Below are positions 36,387 to 44,012 of a DNA stretch of 64,000 nt, in pieces. Origin of the DNA: Salipaludibacillus neizhouensis (GTDB lineage Bacteria > Bacillota > Bacilli > Bacillales > Salisediminibacteriaceae); NCBI RefSeq assembly GCF_002886185.1, contig NZ_KZ614146.1, positions 3,401,485 through 3,465,484 on the forward strand, given 5' to 3'. The translations under genes and the position numbers were made by a program. How positions within the stretch are numbered: the stretch's first letter is position 1; each line of letters opens with the position of its first letter. The notes beneath the pieces were generated by a model. It had not been told where the DNA came from. It did not search any database and saw only the letters and a program-made list of their open reading frames with translations.

Positions 36387-37082
36387 ATGACGACCATATT
36401 AGTAATTGAAGACGAAGAAGCCATTAACCATGTTCTGCGCGTTTTTTTACAGCGAGAAGGTTGGCATGTTATTCAAGCATTCAGCGGAAACGAGGGAATC
36501 GATGCCTATTATGATCATCACCCAGATTTAATCTTACTGGATGTGATGCTTCCTGACCGAGATGGTTGGAGCGTCCTTCATGAAGTTCGTGAAGAAAGTC
36601 AGTGCCCTATTTTAATGCTGACTGCTCTCGGTGACGTGCAGCACCGACTAACAGGATTGAACAGTGGCGCTGATGATTACATCACGAAACCTTTTATTGC
36701 CGATGAAGTTGTCGCTCGAGTTCATGCCGTCCTTAGGCGTGTAACTACCCCGTCGGAAGAAAGAGATAATTCTACCTTTACCTACGGAGAACTCACGATA
36801 AACGAATCCACTAGAGACGTTCGTATTGGAGGAAATATTGTGGCCATCCTTCCAAGAGATTTTAAGCTTCTTCTTTATTTGGCAAGAAATCCAAACCAAA
36901 CATTGACGCGCGAGCAACTTTTAGAAAATGTTTGGGGTCAGGACTACGAAGGCACAGATCGAGCTGTTGATTTATCCGTCAAGCGGATCCGGCAAGCATT
37001 GAAAGATTGGTCAGATGACGAAGGTGAACTAACGACAGTAAGGGGAATGGGGTATCAGTTCCGTGTCTACACGAAAAAATAA
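36387..37082 (+). CDS. OmpR-family response regulator
   Basis: 231 residues. The receiver has E8/D9, phospho-acceptor D52 in LILLDVMLPDRDG, Thr in MLTALGD and Lys in ITKPF. The winged-helix output domain (about 130-228) contains LPRDFKLLLYLARNPNQTLTREQLLENVWGQDYEGTDRAVDLSVKRIRQAL. It overlaps the kinase gene that follows by 20 bases, so the two form one operon. The htrA-type and foldase genes downstream suggest a secretion-stress role like CssR of B. subtilis (inference from context; sequence resemblance to CssR is modest). AAGGGGATAAATATCA precedes the ATG. Confidence 0.92.
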   Translation: MTTILVIEDEEAINHVLRVFLQREGWHVIQAFSGNEGIDAYYDHHPDLILLDVMLPDRDGWSVLHEVREESQCPILMLTALGDVQHRLTGLNSGADDYITKPFIADEVVARVHAVLRRVTTPSEERDNSTFTYGELTINESTRDVRIGGNIVAILPRDFKLLLYLARNPNQTLTREQLLENVWGQDYEGTDRAVDLSVKRIRQALKDWSDDEGELTTVRGMGYQFRVYTKK

Positions 37083-38490
37083 ACGTATCCCACTGCTCCA
37101 ACATTGGACAAGACGTTATTTAATGACCCTTGTTGTCGGACTTATTGTAATCGGGATTATTTCTGCTCTTTGGATTCGCCACACTACTATAGAAAACCGG
37201 ATTGATTTAACACGGTTTATTGCAGAACAAACCGCAGCACAAGTTGTTAATTTACAAGAAGATGAGACAACCCTGGAGGACACTCCAGAAATTAATCCTC
37301 AATTTCGAGAAGAAACAGAGATTTTTGTTGTGGATCCAGGAGGTTACACGCTTTCTCCATATAACCGTCAAGGTGGTCTCTCCATTCGAAGATTCCCTAC
37401 GACGATATTGGATAGCGAAGAGGATGTTCAAGTTGTTGATTTAACGAACGAAGGAGACCGTTTCTATGTCGTGAAGGCCCCTATTGAAGATCAAGACGTT
37501 CTTTTTGGCTGGGTGCTTGTTTTACAAAAAGAAGAGTTTGTCACTTCTGTCCAACAAGAATATCGCCAACTCACCATGATGCTTTTAAGTATGGCGGTTC
37601 TTGGATGGGCGGCAATCTACTTTCAATTACGCCGATTAGTTACACCGATTAAATATGTCTCAAATGGTGCTCGCAAAATTAAAGAAGGTACGTATCAAAA
37701 AATGGCACTCACTCCAGAATCTATTAAAGAGGAAGAAGTCTATGATTTAGTGGAATCCTTTAATGAGATGGCCAATCGTCTTGAACAGTTGGAAGAAACG
37801 AGGACGGCACTGCTAGCCGGCGTGACACATGAATTAAAAACACCCGTCACCTCGATTAGCGGGTTGTTGCAAGCACTTGACCAGGGCGTTGTTCAAGGAG
37901 AGGAAGCGAAATCTTTTGTGAAGTATTCATTAAAGGAAACGGAAAAACTACAAACAATGGTCGAGGATTTACTCGTTTTCAATTCTTTAGCCGTCGATGC
38001 TATTCCGATGAGGAAAGAGCCGCTGCTTATCGCCGATGAAATCAAAGATGCCGTTAATCAATGGCGGGTAAATCGTACACAGTGTGAAGTAAGACTCGAC
38101 ATTTCTGAAGAGGTATTGGATGTCGAGGTTGATCTTGATATCGTGCGTTTCCAGCAAATCCTAACAAATTTAATGAATAATGGTGAACAAGCGATGTCTG
38201 GAAAGAATCATGGAACAATGTTTATTCATGTTTTTGTCCGTGACAAGAATGTATTTGTGCAAGTTTCAGATGAAGGGATCGGAATACCCTCTAATGAACA
38301 GGAGTTAATTTTTGAGCGCTTCTTCCGAGGTGAAGGGAAAAAGTATCAGACAAGAGGACTTGGACTTGGTTTGGCCTTGAGTCGAATGCTTGCTGAGGGG
38401 CTTGGCGGTAACCTGACACTGACTTCGAGTGGTGATGAGGGTACTGTATTCACATTATCCCTACCAATTGCATCAGGTGAAGAAAAGTAA
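37063..38490 (+). CDS. Sensor histidine kinase of the secretion-stress-like locus
   Basis: 475 residues. TM1 (MTLVVGLIVIGIISALWI), an extracellular domain of about 125 residues, TM2 (LTMMLLSMAVLGWAAIYFQL), HAMP, and HisKA with the phospho-acceptor His in LLAGVTHELKTPVTSISG. The HATPase has N-box NLMNNGEQAM, DEGIGIP and GLGLGLALSR. The start is a GTG inside the end of the response regulator gene, consistent with coupled translation. A terminator follows at 38502-38546. Its place just upstream of an HtrA-type protease gene suggests it senses protein-folding stress at the membrane (inference). Confidence 0.9.
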   Translation: MSTRKNKRIPLLQHWTRRYLMTLVVGLIVIGIISALWIRHTTIENRIDLTRFIAEQTAAQVVNLQEDETTLEDTPEINPQFREETEIFVVDPGGYTLSPYNRQGGLSIRRFPTTILDSEEDVQVVDLTNEGDRFYVVKAPIEDQDVLFGWVLVLQKEEFVTSVQQEYRQLTMMLLSMAVLGWAAIYFQLRRLVTPIKYVSNGARKIKEGTYQKMALTPESIKEEEVYDLVESFNEMANRLEQLEETRTALLAGVTHELKTPVTSISGLLQALDQGVVQGEEAKSFVKYSLKETEKLQTMVEDLLVFNSLAVDAIPMRKEPLLIADEIKDAVNQWRVNRTQCEVRLDISEEVLDVEVDLDIVRFQQILTNLMNNGEQAMSGKNHGTMFIHVFVRDKNVFVQVSDEGIGIPSNEQELIFERFFRGEGKKYQTRGLGLGLALSRMLAEGLGGNLTLTSSGDEGTVFTLSLPIASGEEK

Positions 38491-38501
38491 TTTGCGTTAA
38501 T

Positions 38502-38546
38502 AAAGTTTAGTCGCGTAATGACAGTTGCGCTGCTAAACTTTTTTTA
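38502..38546 (+). terminator. Terminator after the two-component operon
   Basis: AAAGTTTAG-CGCG stem pairs with CGC(t)G-CTAAACTTT across a short loop and is followed by T7. Confidence 0.82.
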
Positions 38547-38727
38547 TTTGCCTCTGTTATGATGATTTTTCAATATCGTCATTCATTTTTTAACAGAGTC
38601 TTTTAGTAAAAATGGAAAATTTACTTTTTCACACTTTTTGAGATTTCCGACATCTAGCCGACATAATCGAAGTCTATTATTAGAATCAGTTAAGAAATGC
38701 ATTGAAAAAAGAAAGGGGATTTTATAT

Positions 38728-40023
38728 ATGAGTAACTATGATGAGTATAAAGATGAAGAAACGGAAAAATCAAATCCGTCAGAGAGGGAAACGATTGAGA
38801 CCTTAGTAGTCCCTGAGAAAAAACAAAAATCAGCTGGATGGCTTCGTACCTATATTTTCCCTACAGGAAGTGGTTTTATTGGAGCAACAATAGCAGTATT
38901 AATTTTGTTTCAAACGGAGATTGTCGGCCCTGTTACAGCAGAAGAAAACCCGGATTCCACCAATGAAACAGCAGAACAGTCATTAGAAGCAACAGAACTA
39001 TCTAGTATGTCAGGAGACGCCTTGATAATTGAAGATGTCATCGAAAGTGCTTCAAAGTCAATCGTAGGAATCGTTAATATCCAGCAAGAATCTTGGCAAA
39101 CACCTACTGGTCAAACAGCGCAGTCGGAAGAAGGCATAGCAGCCGGAACTGGTTCCGGTGTCATTATCGATACAAACGAAGATTACACATATATTGTTAC
39201 GAATAACCATGTTACCGAAGGCGCAAATGAGATTGAAGTTTCTCTTGAAAATGGTGAGACGAGAATTGGCGAAGTAGTTGGTTCAGACACGTTAACCGAT
39301 TTAAGTGTTGTTCAAGTCGAATCCTCTGAAGATGACATTGCCATGAAGTTCGGTGATTCTTCTGCGTTACGAGTTGGCGAAGAAGTATTAGCTATCGGAA
39401 ATCCACTAGGGTTGGAACTTTCTAAAACAGTCACACAAGGAATTATCAGTGCGATCGATCGTTCGCTTGAAATTGATACATCCGCTGGGGCATGGGATTT
39501 ATCAGTAGTTCAAACGGATGCAGCCATTAATCCAGGTAACAGTGGTGGAGCACTTATAAATAGTACAGGTGAGTTGATCGGCATAAATAGCTTGAAAATA
39601 ACCGACAGCGGCATAGAAGGTTTAGGTTTTGCTATACCTAGTGATGAAGTGCAGCCAATTATCGAAGAGTTAATCGCAAACGGTTCGATCGCTCGCCCTT
39701 ACTTAGGAATTGGTTTAACTGATGTAGCTGAAATTCCCCCCTTTTATATAGAAGAACGTGGGCTTGAAGTGGAAGAGGGCGTATTAATAACTGCCGTCGA
39801 AGAGGGTTCTGCAGCTCAAACAGCGGGTCTTGCAGTAGAAGATATCATTCTTTCCATTGAAGGCGAAGCTATATCAAATTCTGCTGATTTAAGAAAAAGT
39901 TTGTATAGTGCGTATTCGATAGGGGATGAAATCAGTATAACTATCCTCCGCGATCAAACAGAACAAACGGTCAAGCTCACCTTAACGAGTAATCAGGTAG
40001 ATGATGAGATAAAAATTAACTAA
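38728..40023 (+). CDS. htrA: HtrA-type membrane-anchored serine protease
   Basis: 431 residues. A cytoplasmic acidic N-terminus (about 1-44) and one transmembrane helix (about 48-66, FIGATIAVLILFQ) precede the trypsin-like protease domain: H161 in NNHVTEG, D191 in LTDLSVV and S272 in GNSGGAL. A C-terminal PDZ domain (about 320-425, GVLITAVEEGSAAQTAGLAVEDIILSIEGE) follows. It degrades or refolds misfolded proteins on the outer face of the membrane. Whether it is the HtrA, HtrB or YyxA/HtrC paralogue cannot be decided. The start ATG at 38728 has AAAGGGGAT upstream; an earlier in-frame start has no site. Regulation by the two-component system upstream is likely. Confidence 0.93.
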   Translation: MSNYDEYKDEETEKSNPSERETIETLVVPEKKQKSAGWLRTYIFPTGSGFIGATIAVLILFQTEIVGPVTAEENPDSTNETAEQSLEATELSSMSGDALIIEDVIESASKSIVGIVNIQQESWQTPTGQTAQSEEGIAAGTGSGVIIDTNEDYTYIVTNNHVTEGANEIEVSLENGETRIGEVVGSDTLTDLSVVQVESSEDDIAMKFGDSSALRVGEEVLAIGNPLGLELSKTVTQGIISAIDRSLEIDTSAGAWDLSVVQTDAAINPGNSGGALINSTGELIGINSLKITDSGIEGLGFAIPSDEVQPIIEELIANGSIARPYLGIGLTDVAEIPPFYIEERGLEVEEGVLITAVEEGSAAQTAGLAVEDIILSIEGEAISNSADLRKSLYSAYSIGDEISITILRDQTEQTVKLTLTSNQVDDEIKIN

Positions 40024-40157
40024 GAAAAACGCTAAGCGTGTTTTATTAAATACAGCGTGATCTTTCGCCACCCCCGAGTAGCACCTACGTAGTGCGTGTA
40101 GGTGCTACTCGAAAGGAGGTGGGTTTCCCTTGATACTTGTGGCTTAAAGATAGCTGT
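40022..40157 (+). repeat. Structured dispersed repeat, copy D (with inner hairpin)
   Basis: AAAACGC-taa-GCGTGTTTT leads into the outer arms at 40052-40071 (ACAGCGTGATCTTTCGCCAC) and 40139-40157 (GTGGCTTAAAGATAGCTGT). Inside is a perfect 13-bp stem, GAGTAGCACCTAC (40076-40088) against GTAGGTGCTACTC (40098-40110), then GAAAGGAGGTGGG. It starts right at the htrA stop codon and could serve as its 3' end structure. Confidence 0.85.
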
Positions 40158-40311
40158 CATTTTATACTTTCTTATCTGTTAAAAAGAGTTTGTTCAAATA
40201 GGTATGTGCAATGGCTACACACGCTGCATTGCTTAGAGGATTCCATATAATCAACAAAGCTTACGAAAACAGGCTAATATAAAAAAAGTACTATTAAAAA
40301 GGAGTTTTGAG

Positions 40312-41184
40312 ATGTCGTCAACAAATAAAAAGTTACTTGGTTTAGGGTCATTACTACTCATTATCACCATTGGATCTTTGCTAGTTTTTATGAATCAACA
40401 AAATGTCGTAGCATCGGTAGACGGGGAAAAGATAACGAAAGATGAACTTACGGAGTTCTTAATGGATTCTTATGGTACCCAAGCTGCAGAAACGTTGGTC
40501 ACAAGTCGTCTCATCGAAAAAGAGGCAGATGCAAATGAAGTAATTGTTACTGACGAGGAAATTGAAACGGAACTAACTACTTACATCGAACAATATGGTG
40601 GCGAAGAAGCATTCGCGACAACACTTGAAACTAGCGGATTATCAATGGATTCGTTCGAAGAAGAAATTAGTCAATATTTAAAAAGTGAAAAGCTGGTTGC
40701 TGAATGGGTTGATTTTACCGATGAAGAACTCAAAACTTATTTTGAAGAAAACCGGGCACTGTTTGATGTGCAAGAACAAGTACAAGCAAGTCATATTCTA
40801 GTAGAAGATTTAGAAACGGCGGAAGAAGTTGCGAAAAAAATTGAGGATGGAGAAGACTTTAGTGAGCTAGCAGCTGAATATTCAACAGATACATCTAACG
40901 CAGATTCTGGTGGAGAACTAGGTTACTTTGCGAGAGGCGCCATGGTAACGGAATTTGATGATGTTGCGTTTGAAATGGAAACAGGCGATATCAGCGAGCC
41001 TGTTGAAACTGAATTTGGTTTTCATATCATTAAGATGACAGATTATGTAGAAGAAAAAACAGTCGAATACAGCGATGTTAAAGACGATGTTTATGCTGCT
41101 TTATTGGAAGAGCAATTTAGCACACAATACAGTGCATGGATGACGGAAATAATGAGTAAGTATGAGATTGAGTATACTCTTTAA
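40312..41184 (+). CDS. PrsA-like parvulin-type foldase, membrane-anchored without lipobox
   Basis: 290 residues. One N-terminal transmembrane segment (about 8-28, LLGLGSLLLIITIGSLLVFM) is followed by a SurA_N/PrsA-like helical chaperone region and a parvulin PPIase domain (about 155-250: QVQASHILVEDLETAEEV..DFSELAAEYSTDTSNADSGGELGYFARGAMVTEFDDVAFEM..TEFGFHIIKM). Classical PrsA is a lipoprotein, but no Cys follows the hydrophobic segment here, so it is probably an uncleaved membrane anchor. It assists folding of exported proteins. It lies 288 bases after htrA with its own ribosome binding site (AAAGGAG). The sequence is very acidic. Confidence 0.88.
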   Translation: MSSTNKKLLGLGSLLLIITIGSLLVFMNQQNVVASVDGEKITKDELTEFLMDSYGTQAAETLVTSRLIEKEADANEVIVTDEEIETELTTYIEQYGGEEAFATTLETSGLSMDSFEEEISQYLKSEKLVAEWVDFTDEELKTYFEENRALFDVQEQVQASHILVEDLETAEEVAKKIEDGEDFSELAAEYSTDTSNADSGGELGYFARGAMVTEFDDVAFEMETGDISEPVETEFGFHIIKMTDYVEEKTVEYSDVKDDVYAALLEEQFSTQYSAWMTEIMSKYEIEYTL

Positions 41185-41217
41185 ATCCGAGCAGAGTTTA
41201 TGCGGGATAATGTTATA

Positions 41218-41262
41218 GGTTGTCCAAAAAGGTTTTTTGAACCTTTTTGGACAACCTATTTG
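41218..41262 (+). terminator. Terminator after the foldase gene
   Basis: A perfect 17-bp stem GGTTGTCCAAAAAGGTT-ttttg-AACCTTTTTGGACAACC is followed by TATTTGTTTG. Confidence 0.85.
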
Positions 41263-41283
41263 TTTGAGAGCAAGCGATGAAAC

Positions 41284-41315
41284 AACGTGTTCCTATTAAG
41301 GAACACGTTTCTTTT
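41284..41315 (+). terminator. Second stem-loop, terminator-like
   Basis: AACGTGTTCC-tattaa-GGAACACGTT is followed by TCTTTT. It gives back-up termination after the foldase gene. Confidence 0.7.
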
Positions 41316-41495
41316 CATCCCTTTTTTAACTAAACATCACATACCCCTTTACCGATTTCTGCAAATAAGAAATACTAAAGGTATCACAAAGTAATCACAC
41401 CATTAATATTGTTTTCCTTAGTATCTTATTCACTATTAAGCGATGCCAATGATATCAATACAAAAGTATTTTCAAGGAGGTGAGTGTCAAGAGAA

Positions 41496-41660
41496 TGAAT
41501 AGTTATTTGGCTTTTGATAATAGCGGTGAATTAGAACGACACCTTCATTAGATTGATCAAGTGTTTCATGTCGAAGCAGATACTTGTTACTTTAAGAATA
41601 TGCTGGATTAGTTGGTGCATTTGCTTTTTTTCGTCAAAAGCACCTTGAAAAAGAGTAGTT
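41496..41660 (+). pseudogene. Possible remnant of a sugar-kinase-like gene
   Basis: A strong ribosome binding site (AAGGAGGTGAG) precedes an ATG whose frame reads MNSYLAFDNSGELERHLH and stops after 18 codons. Another open stretch, DQVFHVEADTCYFKNMLD, follows before a second in-frame stop. The first residues recall the ROK-kinase start (YLAFDIGGT), which would suit a neighbour of the RpiR regulator and GH4 glucosidase. The match is short and the call is tentative. Confidence 0.3.
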
Positions 41661-41665
41661 CACGA

Positions 41666-42397
41666 TTATAAATTATGCAATGATTCGTATGTTGCTTTCC
41701 CCAAGGTTTCAATTAAATAAAGAACAGGTAGTTGTGTTGTAATATTCGCTTTTTCAATGAACTCAGTATTTATATAATACGGAAGAGGGTAATCAGACAA
41801 TTGTGCGACAGTACACGTTTTCGTATTCGTTATACTAACGATCACCGCTCCCTCCTCACGTAATCGGTGAAGCTGTGAAATAATATGAGGAGTCTCTCCC
41901 GAAACGGATAACACAATTACAATACTGTTTTTCATGTATTTTCCATGCACTGGAAAGAATGGGTCATTGATTGCTAGTGAGAATTTCTCTAAACTCGAAA
42001 AATACCGTGCCCCGTATTCTGCCAGTATCCCTGAACTACCTGTTCCAAGAAAAATTAAGTGTTCAGATTTAGCAATAAGATTTGCAATATCCTGAATCTG
42101 GCTTTGGTAATCTGTCTTCAATGTACGCTCAAGAAATTCATTCATCGTCTCATAGGAGTTATGAATAAAGTTCGTTTCCTTCTTTGATAAATATATCTTC
42201 AACTTTGTTTTAAATTCAGAAAACCCATCGCAGTCAAGTTTTCTACAGAATCGCACAATGGTCGTAGGGGAAACGTGAGTAGATTCAGCCAGTTCACGTA
42301 TTCTCATAAGCGTGACTTTTTCACTATTCGCCAAAATAAATTGATACAACTGGGCATCCAATTCAGAAAATCTTGCAAGTTGTTTCGTAGTAAACAT
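41666..42397 (-). CDS. MurR/RpiR-family transcriptional regulator
   Basis: 243 residues. An N-terminal HTH_6 domain (LARFSELDAQLYQFILAN..RIRELAESTHVSPTTIVRFCRKLDCDGFSEF) is followed by a SIS domain (HLIFLGTGSSGILAEYGARYFSSL, IVIVLSVSGETPHIISQL). It is divergent from the GH4 phospho-glycosidase gene with a 108-base gap holding a palindrome, so it most likely controls that gene in response to a phosphosugar. The ATG at 42395-42397 is chosen over the TTG three codons upstream because AAAGGA is only two bases from that TTG. Confidence 0.88.
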   Translation of the reverse strand: MFTTKQLARFSELDAQLYQFILANSEKVTLMRIRELAESTHVSPTTIVRFCRKLDCDGFSEFKTKLKIYLSKKETNFIHNSYETMNEFLERTLKTDYQSQIQDIANLIAKSEHLIFLGTGSSGILAEYGARYFSSLEKFSLAINDPFFPVHGKYMKNSIVIVLSVSGETPHIISQLHRLREEGAVIVSITNTKTCTVAQLSDYPLPYYINTEFIEKANITTQLPVLYLIETLGKATYESLHNL

Positions 42398-42446
42398 AAC
42401 AGTCAACGTCCTTTATCCACGTATTCTTTCCGCTATTATCTATTAT

Positions 42447-42460
42447 ACAAATGATTTTGT
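42447..42460. promoter_or_regulatory. Candidate RpiR operator between divergent genes
   Basis: ACAAATGATTTTGT is an imperfect palindrome in the short intergenic region. It overlaps a possible -35 (TTGTAC) for the GH4 gene. It is proposed by position only. Confidence 0.35.
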
Positions 42461-42505
42461 ACTTATGATAGAAAAGTAAATTATAAAAAAGAAGGGGTTT
42501 TTAAA

Positions 42506-43861
42506 ATGACTGAAAATAACAGCGTTAAAATTGTAACAATTGGCGGAGGATCTAGTTATACTCCAGAGCTTATTGAAGGATTTATTAAGCGATATGACTC
42601 ACTACCCGTTCGTGAGCTTTGGCTTGTAGATATTCCTGAAGGGGAAGAAAAGTTAAACATCGTAGGTGCTCTCGCAAAACGCATGGTTAAAGAAGCAGGC
42701 GTTCCTATGGAAATTCATTTAACACTAAACAGGCAAGAAGCTTTGATAGATGCAGACTTTGTTACTACTCAGTTCCGTGTAGGCTTGCTTCAAGCTCGTG
42801 CAAAAGATGAGCGTATTCCTTTAAAACACGGTGTGATCGGACAAGAAACAAATGGGCCAGGTGGTCTTTTTAAAGGTTTACGTACAATTCCAGTTATTTT
42901 AGATATCGTCAAGGATATGGAAACACATTGCCCTGATGCTTGGTTAATCAACTTTACCAATCCTGCAGGAATGGTTACAGAAGCGATCTTCCGCCATTCA
43001 AACTGGAAAAAGGTTGTTGGATTATGTAACGTGCCCGTCGGTATGAAAATGGGTATTGCAAAAGCATTAGACGTTGAACCTGAAAGAGTAGAGGTCGATT
43101 TTGCTGGCTTGAATCATATGATCTATGGTCTCAATATTTATTTAGATGGAAAAAGTGTCACAGAAACAGTTATTGAGAAAATAACTTCAGGAGATTCGTC
43201 CATTACAATGCAAAATATCTCTGATTTAGGCTGGGAACCAGGATTTTTGAAAGCCCTGAACATCCTCCCATGCCCGTACCACCGTTATTACTATAAAACA
43301 GATGAAATGCTTGCAGAAGAGACAAAAGAAGCAAGTGAAAAAGGAACGAGAGCTGAAGTTGTACAAAAGCTTGAAACCGAGTTATTTGAACTTTATAAAG
43401 ATGTTAACTTAAGCAAAAAGCCAGAGCAACTTGAACAACGAGGCGGCGCATACTATAGCGATGCTGCATGTAATCTAATCGATTCAATTTATAATGACCG
43501 TGGAGACGTTCAGCCTGTCAATACTTTAAACAAAGGAGCAATTGGAAGCATTTCCGATGATTCTGCCGTTGAAATAAGTTCTATTATTACAAAAAATGGT
43601 CCGAAGCCAATTGCTATTGGCGATCTTCCAGTATCTGTTCGGGGACTTGTTCAGCAAATAAAGTCTTTTGAGAGAGTAGCTGCAGAAGCAGCAGTTTCAG
43701 GAGACTACGATAAAGCCCTTCTTGCCATGACAATTAATCCACTCGTTCCTTCCGACACTGTAGCCAAAGTTATTTTAGATGAAATGCTTGAAGCTCATAA
43801 AGAGCATCTCCCTCAGTTCTTTACTAAGAGTGCTGCCGAGCCTCAAGTAGTTAAAAACTAG
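42506..43861 (+). CDS. licH: GH4 6-phospho-beta-glucosidase (LicH/CelF-like)
   Basis: 451 residues, NAD+ and Mn2+-dependent GH4. The nucleotide-binding start is IVTIGGGSSYTPELIEGF, followed by LWLVDIPEG, GQETNGPGG, and INFTNPAGMVTEA. The metal ligands are in GLCNVPVGM (Cys) and GLNHM (His). The LPVRELWLVDI and SSYTPEL blocks are those of the 6-phospho-beta-glucosidase branch. It hydrolyses phosphorylated cellobiose-type disaccharides taken up by a PTS. No PTS genes are adjacent, which is unusual for licH/celF. GAAGGGG precedes the ATG. A bidirectional terminator follows. Confidence 0.9.
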   Translation: MTENNSVKIVTIGGGSSYTPELIEGFIKRYDSLPVRELWLVDIPEGEEKLNIVGALAKRMVKEAGVPMEIHLTLNRQEALIDADFVTTQFRVGLLQARAKDERIPLKHGVIGQETNGPGGLFKGLRTIPVILDIVKDMETHCPDAWLINFTNPAGMVTEAIFRHSNWKKVVGLCNVPVGMKMGIAKALDVEPERVEVDFAGLNHMIYGLNIYLDGKSVTETVIEKITSGDSSITMQNISDLGWEPGFLKALNILPCPYHRYYYKTDEMLAEETKEASEKGTRAEVVQKLETELFELYKDVNLSKKPEQLEQRGGAYYSDAACNLIDSIYNDRGDVQPVNTLNKGAIGSISDDSAVEISSIITKNGPKPIAIGDLPVSVRGLVQQIKSFERVAAEAAVSGDYDKALLAMTINPLVPSDTVAKVILDEMLEAHKEHLPQFFTKSAAEPQVVKN

Positions 43862-43956
43862 ATCATTAAACAATCGAGTAGGAGTACTAACTCCCGACCT
43901 CTCGCCTTCTTGACTCAGAACTTTAACCCTATATACACACGTGCCTAGGCACCAAA

Positions 43957-43990
43957 AAAAGGCAATGGAGATTTCTCTCCATTGCCTTTT
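43957..43990. terminator. Bidirectional terminator between GH4 and the RND gene
   Basis: AAAAGGCAATGGAGA-tttc-TCTCCATTGCCTTTT has A-tract and T-tract flanks, so it serves both converging genes. Confidence 0.92.
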
Positions 43991-44012
43991 CAGCTATTAT
44001 CTTTGTCCTATC

